Source: Clostridiaceae bacterium
Lineage (GTDB): Bacteria; Bacillota; Clostridia; Lachnospirales; Lachnospiraceae
Direction of reading: 5' to 3'
DNA length: 64,000 bases
Assembly (NCBI GenBank): GCA_910575585.1
Contig: CAJTGF010000001.1
Coordinates: 310,197 to 374,196 of the forward strand
The position numbers were made by a program, and so were the translations under genes. A model generated the notes under the pieces. It did not search any database. It was not told the origin of the DNA and worked only from the letters and a program-made list of their open reading frames with translations. Shown in pieces: positions 28,885-36,028 of the stretch (position 1 is the stretch's first letter; each line of letters opens with the position of its first letter).

Positions 28885-29541
28885 ATGGAAAGAACACACA
28901 TACTGTTTGATTTGGACGGGACGCTGACGGACCCTATGGTGGGCATCACCAAGTCGGTGCAGCACGCCTTAAGCTCTTACGGCATCCAGGAGCCGGACCT
29001 TAGGGCCTTGTGTCCTTTTATTGGGCCGCCTTTAAAGGAGAGCTTTATGAAGTACTACGGGTTTTCCCAGGAAAAGGCCCAGGAGGCCATCGGTCGTTAC
29101 CGGGAATATTTTGCGGACAAGGGCATCTTTGAGAATCGGGTCTATGAGGGGATCCCTCAAATGCTGGACAGGCTCAAAGACAGGGGATGCCGGCTGTTTG
29201 TGGCTACCTCCAAGCCGGAGGCATTTGCGGTTCGGATCCTGAAGCATTTCCGTCTGGACAGGTATTTTGACCAGGTGTACGGGGCCAGCATGGATGAGCG
29301 GCTGGTGAGGAAAGGGGATGTTATCGCCTATGCCCTTGAGTCGGCGGGCATTGGGGATGTGTCAAAGACCGTCATGGTAGGCGACCGGGAACACGATGTC
29401 CTGGGGGCAAGGGAGAACGGCATGGACTGCATAGGAGTCCTGTTCGGATACGGCTCCAGACAGGAACTTTCGGACGCGGGAGCTTTGAAGATCGCCGAGA
29501 CGGTGGAGGATTTGGGGCGGATCCTGCTGGAAGACAGGTAA
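28885..29541 (+). CDS. HAD family hydrolase, phosphoglycolate-phosphatase-like
   Basis: 218 residues of HAD subfamily IA. Motif I FDLDGTLTDPMV, cap domain of helical type, motif II VATSKPEAF, motif III lysine in VRKGDVI, motif IV VMVGDREHDVLGAREN. Dephosphorylates a small phosphoester such as phosphoglycolate or a nucleotide; the natural substrate is not evident. It stands alone between the pckA terminator and the carD promoter. Confidence 0.87.
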   Translation: MERTHILFDLDGTLTDPMVGITKSVQHALSSYGIQEPDLRALCPFIGPPLKESFMKYYGFSQEKAQEAIGRYREYFADKGIFENRVYEGIPQMLDRLKDRGCRLFVATSKPEAFAVRILKHFRLDRYFDQVYGASMDERLVRKGDVIAYALESAGIGDVSKTVMVGDREHDVLGARENGMDCIGVLFGYGSRQELSDAGALKIAETVEDLGRILLEDR

Positions 29542-29570
29542 GGCCCTTGGTGAATAAAATGGTAAAATAT

Positions 29571-29579
29571 TGTTATAAT
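29571..29579 (+). promoter_or_regulatory. Extended -10 promoter before carD
   Basis: TGTTATAAT at 29571-29579 is an extended -10. No good -35 is at the usual distance. The carD start is 57 bp downstream. Confidence 0.45.
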
Positions 29580-29635
29580 GAAATTAGAGAGAAGTATATC
29601 CTGTTTGCGGCTTCATTGACTGACTAGAAGAAAGG

Positions 29636-30178
29636 ATGAGAAAATTGTTTAGTAAAGGAGAGTATATTGTTTATGGAACTACCGGTGTGTGCCGGGTGAG
29701 GGATATTACGGCTATGACGGCCGGGGACGCGTCGAGAGAGAAACTGTATTATGTATTGGAACCTGTAGGGGTTGCGGGCAGCAGGATCATGACTCCGGTG
29801 GAGGGCAACAAGAGCATCCTGAGGCCCATTATGTCCAGGGAGGAGGCTTACCGGCTGATTGACGGGATTTTAGAGGTGGAACTGCTGCGGATCGCCGACG
29901 ACAAGCAGAGGGAGGCCATGTACAAGGAGGCCCTTAAGACCTGCGACTGCAGGGAGTGGGTGGGCATCATCAAGACGCTGCACATGCGCAAGAAGGATCG
30001 TCTGGCCAGAGGCAAAAGGCTTACGGAGGTGGACGAGCGGTATCTGAAAAAGGCCAAGGACAACCTGTACCGGGAGCTGTCTATTCCTCTGGAGATCCCG
30101 GCGGAGGATGTGGAGCGGTTTATCACGGAGAGGATCGGGGAGCAAAGCGGGAAGCGGGAAGCGGTTCCGGCAGGCTGA
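29636..30178 (+). CDS. CarD/CdnL family transcription regulator
   Basis: 180 residues. An N-terminal Tudor-like RNA-polymerase-interaction domain (KGEYIVYGTTGVCRVRDI, LYYVLEPVG) and an all-helical C-terminal DNA-contact domain (REWVGIIKTLHMRKKDRLA, VDERYLKKAKDNLYRELS) define the family. CarD proteins bind the RNA polymerase beta subunit and stabilise open promoter complexes, notably at rRNA promoters. Located just upstream of ylxM with a 106-bp gap. Confidence 0.92.
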   Translation: MRKLFSKGEYIVYGTTGVCRVRDITAMTAGDASREKLYYVLEPVGVAGSRIMTPVEGNKSILRPIMSREEAYRLIDGILEVELLRIADDKQREAMYKEALKTCDCREWVGIIKTLHMRKKDRLARGKRLTEVDERYLKKAKDNLYRELSIPLEIPAEDVERFITERIGEQSGKREAVPAG

Positions 30179-30284
30179 TGGAAGAAAAAAGAGAGAGTCG
30201 GGCATTGGGAAGGCCGGAGGCTTTCTCTTTTTATTTTCCTTGACACTGCCACGGTTTTTCGATATGCTGACATGGGTGATGAAA

Positions 30285-30629
30285 ATGGAAAAGATTGTTT
30301 GGCAGGGACTTTTGTATGATTTTTACGGCGAGCTGCTGACAGAGCGCCAGCGGCATATATACGAGGACGTGGTGTTTAACGACTTATCATTAAGCGAGAT
30401 CGCCAGGGAAGAGGGCATCTCCAGGCAGGGGGTCCACGATCTGGTAAGGCGGTGCGACAAGATTTTGGAGGAGTATGAGGAGAAGCTGCGTCTGGTGAAG
30501 AAGTTTCAAAAGACAAAGGAACTGGCGGGCCAGGTGGAGGAACTTTTGGATGAGTATGAGCGGGGGAGTGAAAAGGAGTGCCTTAGGAGGGCCAGGGAGA
30601 CGGCCAGGAGGATTGTGGAGATTTCTTAG
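30285..30629 (+). CDS. ylxM: YlxM family putative DNA-binding protein (UPF0122)
   Basis: 114 residues. A sigma-70 region-4-like helix-turn-helix (LTERQRHIYEDVVFNDLSLS, EIAREEGISRQGVHDLV). YlxM is normally encoded right before ffh and is thought to influence signal recognition particle assembly. Here about 2.7 kb separates the two. In-frame ATGs at 30264 and 30279 also exist; 30285 best fits the family N-terminus MEK. No clear Shine-Dalgarno is seen. Confidence 0.9.
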   Translation: MEKIVWQGLLYDFYGELLTERQRHIYEDVVFNDLSLSEIAREEGISRQGVHDLVRRCDKILEEYEEKLRLVKKFQKTKELAGQVEELLDEYERGSEKECLRRARETARRIVEIS

Positions 30630-30953
30630 ATGCCTCCGGCATTAACTGGTTTCTGGATTGAATCATCTTTGAAAATCTCGCCCAAGGAACAAACCGAGGT
30701 TCTGGAACGGATTTTTGGTGAATCATCGGATTATTCTTCGGATGTACGAACGATTCTTGAAGAAGTTATGTTTTTTCCGGAATTAAGTGATGAAACCTGC
30801 AAAATTTACGGAAAAACAGGTATGGGAAAAAGTAATAACATTACAGTGGACTGTTGGTATGCAGGTTTTGCGGATGTGGGACATCGAATTTACTTTTGTA
30901 TTCATTTAGGTGAAACAGAAAGGTATTTAAAACGGGTTATACTAGTACATTAG
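30630..30953 (+). CDS. Hypothetical protein, possible -1 frameshift near the end
   Basis: 107 residues, unrecognised, starting immediately after the ylxM stop. It is AT-richer than ylxM. At 30926-30932 the sequence T TTA AAA fits a -1 slippery heptamer. Reading on in the -1 frame from 30932 adds 28 residues with TSTLAREIAASLIKNTK, ending at TGA 31016-31018, and looks more protein-like than the annotated tail LKRVILVH. This could be programmed frameshifting, a mutation or a sequencing error. The tail would end inside the first 24-bp direct repeat. Confidence 0.5.
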   Translation: MPPALTGFWIESSLKISPKEQTEVLERIFGESSDYSSDVRTILEEVMFFPELSDETCKIYGKTGMGKSNNITVDCWYAGFADVGHRIYFCIHLGETERYLKRVILVH

Positions 30954-30994
30954 CGCGAGAAATTGCCGCTTCATTGATTAAAAATACAAAAGAA

Positions 30995-31018
30995 AGTTTG
31001 TCAAGAAAAAACACTTGA
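30995..31018. repeat. 24-bp direct repeat, left copy, bordering the accessory segment
   Basis: Identical over 24 bp to 33280-33303. It starts AGTTTGTCAAG and ends AACACTTGA. Together they bracket 2.3 kb of accessory DNA between ylxM and ffh. Confidence 0.9.
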
Positions 31019-31021
31019 TAT

Positions 31022-31184
31022 ATGTACTCTCGGAATCTCTCTTGCACCTGCCTTTGCGGATGATTTTCCGTCATATGCACATAAATTTAATCAACGTATG
31101 TTCCACGTACGCCTCATAAATTTATGCGCATCTGACAAAAAATCATCTCACAAAATCAGGCACAAAGAGACTCCGAGAGTACAT
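31022..31184 (-). mobile_element. Family B palindromic element, copy 1
   Basis: 163 bp, starting ATGTACTCTCGGA and ending TCCGAGAGTACAT, and self-complementary through much of its length (for example CATAAATTTA arms around a central CGTATGTTCCACGTACG). Nearly identical in reverse orientation to 38791-38953, with a shorter relative at 63284-63411. No gene inside, so it behaves like a miniature inverted-repeat element. It abuts the left direct repeat. Confidence 0.85.
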
Positions 31185-31398
31185 ATGTGCCCACGGAGGT
31201 TTTCTTTTGTGGAGAGTCCCTGTGCTGGGGAGTCGCAAATCCCGACATCCTCCCCCAGATGTGGGGGAAGTCTGTAACATTTCGTTATCCAGTCCCCCCA
31301 GAGATTCCAGGGCTATTTCCTGTCGGGTTCCGGGCTGAAGACCTGCTGACAAAGGAAAAAGCCCCCAGAAATAGTCCCGGAGGCCCAGCAGAAGAGGA
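31185..31398. other. Noncoding stretch downstream of the Uma2 gene
   Basis: No credible gene. It holds a small hairpin CTCCCCCAGATGTGGGGGA (near 31250-31270) and C-rich runs. It may include the 3' untranslated end of the reverse-strand Uma2 operon. Confidence 0.4.
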
Positions 31399-31956
31399 TC
31401 ACAGCTCCAGCTCCGCAAAGTCAATCCACAGATCATCATAGATATTGACCTTTATTTTGTCCTGGACGGTGTAAGAGTCAGCTTTAAAATCTGTTTCCTC
31501 GAGATGGTACACAAAGATTTTCATGCTAAGGGGGTCCACAATCCAATACTCCCTCACTCCAGCGTCCATGTAAAGATTTAATTTGCGTACATAGTCATGA
31601 CTGGAATTGCTGGGAGAGACAATCTCCACAATCCAGTCCGGCGCTCCGGTACAGCCTCGGTCCGTCAGCTTGTTGGGGTCACAGATCACGCTGATGTCTG
31701 GCTCCACCACGTTTCTGTCATCTTCTGAAAACGGCTTGACGGCAAAGGGGGCCGGGTAGACTTCACAGGGGCCGTCTTTAGAATCAATATAGTTGGCAAT
31801 TCTGACATGGAGAAAAGATAGTATCTTCTGGTGTATCCTGCTGGGAGCCGACATGTAATAGATTTGACCGTCTATGAGTTCGGCTCTGACGTTCTCCGGC
31901 AGGTTGTAGTAGTCCTCTTCTGTATAAATGTTTGCGTGGGCTAATGCTTTTGACAT
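31399..31956 (-). CDS. Uma2 family (DUF820) predicted nuclease
   Basis: 185 residues of the Uma2 family, a PD-(D/E)XK restriction-endonuclease fold. Seen: ELIDGQIYYMSAPSRIHQ, VEPDISVICDPNKL (acidic core), PDWIVEIVSPSNSSHDYVRK (E-x-V plus lysine) and GVREYWIVDP. The true function of Uma2 proteins is poorly defined. It lies 23 bp downstream of a ribbon-helix-helix gene on the same strand; the pair shares an apparently self-regulated promoter, like toxin-antitoxin operons. That reading is inference. Confidence 0.85.
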   Translation of the reverse strand: MSKALAHANIYTEEDYYNLPENVRAELIDGQIYYMSAPSRIHQKILSFLHVRIANYIDSKDGPCEVYPAPFAVKPFSEDDRNVVEPDISVICDPNKLTDRGCTGAPDWIVEIVSPSNSSHDYVRKLNLYMDAGVREYWIVDPLSMKIFVYHLEETDFKADSYTVQDKIKVNIYDDLWIDFAELEL

Positions 31957-31979
31957 AGGATTTTCCTTTCTGGGTAAGG

Positions 31980-32192
31980 TTATGGGGTTTCGGAGGCAGC
32001 AGGGGAAAGATTGTCCCGATTCATGGTTTCGGTGATTGCACGTCCTATAAAGCCATTGACGCTTTCACCATGGGCTTCTGCATGGGATTGAATGGTATCC
32101 TTTTGACCTTTAGGAACAGTTAAATTGATTCTGTCATAGGCTTTTGAAATGTATTTGTTCGTGGCCTTTTGTTGAGCTTTTGAGGCTGGCAT
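31980..32192 (-). CDS. Ribbon-helix-helix (Arc/CopG-like) DNA-binding protein
   Basis: 70 residues. The segment DRINLTVPKGQKDTI is the beta strand and first helix, and HAEAHGESVNGFIGRAITE the second helix of an RHH fold. Such proteins bind palindromic operators as dimers and often act as antitoxins. The promoter upstream carries a perfect 18-bp palindrome in its spacer. It is first in a two-gene unit with the Uma2 gene. Confidence 0.78.
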   Translation of the reverse strand: MPASKAQQKATNKYISKAYDRINLTVPKGQKDTIQSHAEAHGESVNGFIGRAITETMNRDNLSPAASETP

Positions 32193-32253
32193 ATTGCACC
32201 TTCTTTCTCTTCTAAGGATTGAGGAAATAGAGAAATATTATTCCCAGTATAAA

Positions 32254-32288
32254 CAATACTATACCACAATTATATAATTGTGTAAATA
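32254..32288 (-). promoter_or_regulatory. RHH-Uma2 promoter with an 18-bp palindrome in the spacer
   Basis: Reading the reverse strand: TTTACA, a 17-bp spacer, TATAGT. The spacer lies within CACAATTATATAATTGTG (32265-32282), a perfect inverted repeat. An extra AGTAT/ATACT repeat lies just downstream. Binding of the RHH dimer here would shut the promoter, the usual autoregulatory design. Confidence 0.65.
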
Positions 32289-32327
32289 TAGTATACTTCT
32301 ATCATCAACAGAGAGGAGACAAACAGA

Positions 32328-32780
32328 ATGAAGCAGATAACCAACATAAGAAAAGCTGTTTGTATCATGGCCAATGAATTAAAAGGCAGGCTATTCCTTG
32401 TCAGAGGCTTTTAAAAGGCATGGCAGAGAGTGAAGCTTTCCATGACCGTTAGAGCCAGAGGGACAAGCTTTGGGAACCGTCAGGAGTGCCTGGGATTCAT
32501 CAAACAGTTCAGGCCGGATAATTTAAGCGTAACACTGGAAAAAGAGCCTGGAAATAAGTTTCATAGCAACGCTATACGAATTGTGGTTCATATCCATCCC
32601 ATTTCCAAAAAGACAATCATTGGATACGTACCAAAGGGGTTAGCAAGGGAGCTTTCTCTAATTGACATCATGCTTGACGGTTTGGACGATGTAGAAGAGG
32701 CCCAGGTTGATCTGGCCTATCTGGCAGGTCTGGCCGACTGTCTCCTGATTCTGGACCAGCTGGAACTGTTTCAGCTGTGA
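32328..32780 (+). pseudogene. Broken HIRAN-domain gene (two compensating frameshifts)
   Basis: ATG 32328 follows AGAGGAGAC. Frame 1 reads MKQITNIRKAVCIMANELK. The sequence then makes sense only one base later (AGYSLSEAFK) and returns to frame 1 at AWQRVKLSMTVRARGTSFGN. Both shifts fall in AAAAGG runs (near 32380 and 32413). The intact 3' part (32430-32780) encodes a HIRAN-like domain (KQFRPDNLSVTLEKEPGN, NAIRIVV, IGYVPKGLARELS), a fold found on DNA-repair helicases and as a stand-alone module. Translation could still start at GTG 32430. Confidence 0.7.
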
Positions 32781-32790
32781 GGGGGTGGTC

Positions 32791-33036
32791 ATGAACACAA
32801 ACAATCAGGATTATGCGGAGGATATTATATCAATTATGTCGAAGATTAAAAACAAATCATTGCTTAAGAGGATTTATAACCTGGCTGAATACTTGTATAT
32901 TCATGTAGATGGAGGTGCGGCAGGAAAGCCACAACTTGTACAAATTATAAATCATATTACAATACTTATATCAAGGATACTATCGGAAAAAAGCAGATTG
33001 CGAAGATTACAAAGGCTGACTGCCAGAGAATCATAA
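32791..33036 (+). CDS. Small hypothetical protein, C-terminus likely scrambled
   Basis: 81 residues. The first 45 (MNTNNQDYAEDIISIMSKI, LLKRIYNLAEYLYIHV) resemble short proteins often found beside mobile elements in Clostridia. After about residue 50 the frame runs through a tyrosine-recombinase remnant in a different frame, so the C-terminus is probably not original. GAGGGGG precedes the ATG. Confidence 0.45.
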   Translation: MNTNNQDYAEDIISIMSKIKNKSLLKRIYNLAEYLYIHVDGGAAGKPQLVQIINHITILISRILSEKSRLRRLQRLTARES

Positions 33037-33250
33037 ATGAAATGGTTCAGGACGGCAAAAAGCACTCTACTATGTCCAACCTGAAAAGCTGTTTGAATAT
33101 TGTATTTGAATGCGCTTTGGATGATGATATTATTACCAAGATTCCCGCAAAGAACTTGCAAGTGCCGCAGACAGAGAGTAAAAAACGGACAGCAATGTGC
33201 TGTTTAATTCAGGCATGAGAATTGGGGAAATGGCAGCAGTATTGAAATAA
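32937..33250 (+). pseudogene. Remnant of a tyrosine recombinase (Tn916-type integrase)
   Basis: One frame gives an integrase core-binding segment: NTYIKDTIGKKQIAKITKAD, INEMVQDGKKHSTMSNLKSC, IVFECALDDDIITKIPAKN, then stops at 33216. Two bases over, SGMRIGEMAAVLK matches the Box I arginine motif (T-G-M-R-I-G-E). The N-terminus, the segment between these pieces and the catalytic C-terminus are missing, so it is inactive. It marks the accessory segment as a decayed mobile element. Confidence 0.75.
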
Positions 33251-33279
33251 GCAGTGACAACACAAGATGGAGAAACACT

Positions 33280-33303
33280 AGTTTGTCAAGAAAAAACACT
33301 TGA
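33280..33303. repeat. 24-bp direct repeat, right copy
   Basis: Identical to 30995-31018. This copy overlaps the -35 box of the ffh promoter. It contains the inverted pair TGTCAAG/CTTGACA. Confidence 0.9.
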
Positions 33304-33328
33304 CACATGGCCTCTTTTCATGTATGAT
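33299..33328 (+). promoter_or_regulatory. Promoter of ffh
   Basis: TTGACA (33300-33305), 17-bp spacer, TATGAT (33323-33328). The -35 lies partly in the right direct repeat, so ffh kept or regained its own promoter where the accessory segment separates it from ylxM. Confidence 0.6.
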
Positions 33329-33360
33329 TACACAGGTGACAGGAGGGATTGAAGAACGCT

Positions 33361-34716
33361 ATGGCCTTTGAGAGCTTATCGGATAAATTACAGAATGTAT
33401 TTAAGAACCTGCGGGGCAAGGGACGCTTAAGTGAGGCTGACGTAAAAGCCGCGTTAAAAGAAGTGAAGATGGCTCTTTTAGAGGCGGACGTAAGCTTTAA
33501 AGTGGTAAAGCAGTTCATAAATTCCGTCCAGGAGCGGGCTGTGGGCCAGGATGTCTTGAACAGCCTGACGCCGGGCCAGATGGTGGTGAAGATCGTCCAC
33601 GAGGAACTGATCGGACTTATGGGGTCCGAGACCACGGAGATCGCCCTAAAGCCGGCAAACGAGATCACCATCATCCTGATGGCAGGTCTTCAGGGAGCCG
33701 GAAAGACTACCACCACGGCCAAGATCGCGGGAAAGCTGAAGTCAAAAGGGAGAAAGCCTCTTCTGGCGGCCTGCGACGTGTACCGGCCTGCGGCTATTGA
33801 GCAGCTGCAGATCAACGGAGAGCGGCAGGGAGTCCCCGTATTTGCCATGGGCAGCCATCAAGATCCGGTGGACATTGCCAAGGCGGCGGTGGAACACGCC
33901 CAGAAGAACGGTTTTAACGTGGTGATCCTGGATACGGCGGGACGTCTCCATATTGATGAGGACATGATGGAGGAGTTAGCCCGCATCAAGGAGGCCCTTG
34001 ACGTCCATCAGACCCTTCTTATTGTAGATGCCATGACCGGCCAGGACGCGGTCAATGTGGCGGAGAGTTTCGAGAAGAAGATCGGCATTGACGGGGTGAT
34101 CCTGACCAAGTTAGACGGCGACACCAGAGGCGGCGCGGCCCTGTCCATTAAGGCGGTTACCGGGAAGCCGATTCTGTACATCGGCATGGGGGAGAAGCTT
34201 TCGGATCTGGAGCAGTTTTATCCGGACCGCATGGCTTCCAGGATCCTGGGGATGGGAGATATCCTTTCCCTGATCGAGAAAGCCGAGCTGGAGGTGGATC
34301 AGGAGAAAGCAAAGGAGCTGACCCAGAAGCTTAAGAAGGCGGAGTTTGACTTTAACGATTTTCTGGACCAGATGAATCAGATCAAGAAGATGGGCGGCAT
34401 GGCAAGCATTATGAGCATGATGCCGGGGATGCCCCAGATAAAGGGCGACATGGACATTGACGATTCCGCCATGAACCGGGTGGAAGCCATTATCCTGTCC
34501 ATGACAAAGGAGGAGAGAGCCAATCCCTCCATATTGAACCCATCCAGAAAGCAGCGCATCGCCAGAGGCGCCGGAGTGAATATCCAGGAAGTGAACCGCA
34601 TCGTAAAGCAGTTTGATCAGATGAGGAAGATGATGAAGCAGCTGCCGGGCATGATGGGCGGCAAGCGGCGGGGCGGACTGGGCGGTATGCTGGGGAAGTT
34701 TAAGATGCCCTTTTAA
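33361..34716 (+). CDS. ffh: Signal recognition particle protein Ffh
   Basis: 451 residues. N-domain (FESLSDKLQNVFKNLRGKG), GTPase G-domain (AGLQGAGKTTTTAKIAGKL; DVYRPAAIEQL; DTAGRLHIDEDMM; TKLDGDTRGGAALS) and the methionine-rich M-domain (about 300-451: MSMMPGMPQIKG, MRKMMKQLPGMMGGK) that binds signal peptides and SRP RNA. Guides ribosomes making membrane and secreted proteins to FtsY. Start ATG 33361; an in-frame TTG at 33349 is closer to AGGAGGG. It begins a co-directional ribosome-related block. Confidence 0.97.
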   Translation: MAFESLSDKLQNVFKNLRGKGRLSEADVKAALKEVKMALLEADVSFKVVKQFINSVQERAVGQDVLNSLTPGQMVVKIVHEELIGLMGSETTEIALKPANEITIILMAGLQGAGKTTTTAKIAGKLKSKGRKPLLAACDVYRPAAIEQLQINGERQGVPVFAMGSHQDPVDIAKAAVEHAQKNGFNVVILDTAGRLHIDEDMMEELARIKEALDVHQTLLIVDAMTGQDAVNVAESFEKKIGIDGVILTKLDGDTRGGAALSIKAVTGKPILYIGMGEKLSDLEQFYPDRMASRILGMGDILSLIEKAELEVDQEKAKELTQKLKKAEFDFNDFLDQMNQIKKMGGMASIMSMMPGMPQIKGDMDIDDSAMNRVEAIILSMTKEERANPSILNPSRKQRIARGAGVNIQEVNRIVKQFDQMRKMMKQLPGMMGGKRRGGLGGMLGKFKMPF

Positions 34717-34797
34717 GGGCGCCATACGTATTTGTTAGCAAAGCAGGATAGTTTCTGTTTTTGTCTATAGAGGATCTTTTTGAGGATTTCGGAAAGG

Positions 34798-34853
34798 TCC
34801 ATGGGGATGGGATTGATAGGCATGCCTGCCCCCAGGAAGCAGGATACCATGGA
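34798..34853 (+). promoter_or_regulatory. Structured leader before rpsP
   Basis: TCCATGG (34798-34804) pairs with CCATGGA (34847-34853), enclosing an inner CCTGC/GCAGG stem. The fold sits 20 bases before the rpsP start and ends just before GAGGAGG. It could be a ribosomal-protein autoregulatory leader; no known family is recognised. Confidence 0.35.
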
Positions 34854-34872
34854 ATGAGGAGGTGAGACAGAC

Positions 34873-35115
34873 ATGGCAGTAAAGATGAGATTAAGAAGAA
34901 TGGGACATAAGAAAGCTCCTTTCTATAGAGTCGTTGTTGCAGATTCCAGATCTCCGAGAGACGGCAAGTTTATTGAAGAGGTTGGTTACTACGATCCGAA
35001 CCAGGAACCCAGCGTGATCAAGTTCAATGAGGAGAAAGCCAAGAAGTGGCTGACCACAGGCGCGCAGCCTACGGAGACCGTTAGCAAGCTTTTGAAGATT
35101 GCCGGCATCCAGTAA
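34873..35115 (+). CDS. rpsP: 30S ribosomal protein S16
   Basis: 80 residues, normal for S16 ([40 protein letters not shown]). Structural protein of the small subunit body. GAGGAGGTGAGACAG precedes the ATG. khpA follows after 15 bases. Confidence 0.98.
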   Translation: MAVKMRLRRMGHKKAPFYRVVVADSRSPRDGKFIEEVGYYDPNQEPSVIKFNEEKAKKWLTTGAQPTETVSKLLKIAGIQ

Positions 35116-35130
35116 TCTGAGGTGAGGGAT

Positions 35131-35358
35131 ATGAAAGAATTAGTTGAAGTAATGGCGAAAGCCCTTGTGGAACATCCCGAAGAAGTTACCGTAACGGAGA
35201 CCGAGAAAAACGGCGAGACGATCCTGGAACTAAAGGTGGCTCCCTCAGACATGGGGAAAGTCATCGGAAAGCAGGGGAGGATTGCCAAAGCCATCCGCTC
35301 CGTTGTCAAGGCAGCAGCCTCGAAAGAAGAGAAAAAAGTAGTTGTTGAGATCCAGTAG
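35131..35358 (+). CDS. khpA: KH-domain RNA-binding protein KhpA
   Basis: 75 residues with a single KH domain (ILELKVAPSDMGKVIGKQGR, the GxxG loop GKQG). In related bacteria KhpA works with KhpB as a broad RNA chaperone. Its position between rpsP and rimM is conserved in Firmicutes. Start ATG 35131; the frame opens at GTG 35122. Confidence 0.93.
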   Translation: MKELVEVMAKALVEHPEEVTVTETEKNGETILELKVAPSDMGKVIGKQGRIAKAIRSVVKAAASKEEKKVVVEIQ

Positions 35359-35364
35359 GACAGA

Positions 35365-35400
35365 TAAGACCGCCGCCCCTTAGGGGAAGACGGTCTTATT
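35365..35400 (+). terminator. Terminator after khpA
   Basis: AAGACCGCCGCCCCTTAGGGG pairs back with the arm ending GACGGTCTT, then ATTTAT. It is imperfect and may let some transcription through to rimM. Confidence 0.6.
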
Positions 35401-35406
35401 TATCCG

Positions 35407-35438
35407 CAGATTAGCAGATTAGCAGATTTGCAGATCTA
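35407..35438 (+). repeat. 8-bp tandem repeat (CAGATTAG-type) before rimM
   Basis: Four units: CAGATTAG, CAGATTAG, CAGATTTG, CAGATCTA. The array ends directly at the Shine-Dalgarno region of rimM. A close relative (GATTGGCA units) sits at 56081-56136. Confidence 0.8.
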
Positions 35439-35462
35439 AGGAGACAGGAAAGGGAATTGCGC

Positions 35463-35975
35463 ATGGAAGATACTTTGAGGGTAGGCGTCATCACATCCAC
35501 CCATGGAGTCCGGGGGGAAGTGAAGGTATTTCCCACTACAGATGACGCCGCCCGGTTTAAGGATTTGAAAGAAGTGCTTTTGGATACGGGAAGAGAGCTT
35601 AAGCCTATGGAGATCAGCCAGGTGAAGTTTTTTAAGAACATGGTGATCGTAAAATTCAAAGGCTATGATACCATAAATGACATTGAGATCTACAAGGGGA
35701 GAGATCTTCTGGTTACCAGGGACAAGGCGGTAAAACTGGGGCCAAACGAGAATTTTATTGTGGATCTGATCGGTCTTAACGTTGACACGGATGAGGGGGA
35801 ATGTCTGGGGACATTGACGGATGTGATTCAGACAGGGGCCAACGACGTGTATGAGGTGACCGACGAAAGCGGAAGGACGGTGCTTCTGCCGGCCATAAAG
35901 CAGTGTATTTTGGATGTGGACTTGGAAGCAGGGAGAGTTTTGGTCCATGTTTTGGACGGGCTTTTGGATCTGTAG
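35463..35975 (+). CDS. rimM: Ribosome maturation factor RimM
   Basis: 170 residues. N-terminal RimM domain (LRVGVITSTHGVRGEVKVFP) and a C-terminal PRC-barrel (VDLIGLNVDTDEGECLG, GANDVYEVTDESGR, LLPAIKQCILDVDLEAGRV). Assists maturation of the 30S head. Start ATG 35463 after AGGAAAGGG; a frame extension to TTG 35457 is possible. Confidence 0.95.
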   Translation: MEDTLRVGVITSTHGVRGEVKVFPTTDDAARFKDLKEVLLDTGRELKPMEISQVKFFKNMVIVKFKGYDTINDIEIYKGRDLLVTRDKAVKLGPNENFIVDLIGLNVDTDEGECLGTLTDVIQTGANDVYEVTDESGRTVLLPAIKQCILDVDLEAGRVLVHVLDGLLDL

Positions 35976-36028
35976 AACCGTAAGGCAGCAGTCAGGTTTT
36001 GGAATGGGGACTGCGGAAAGGACATGTG

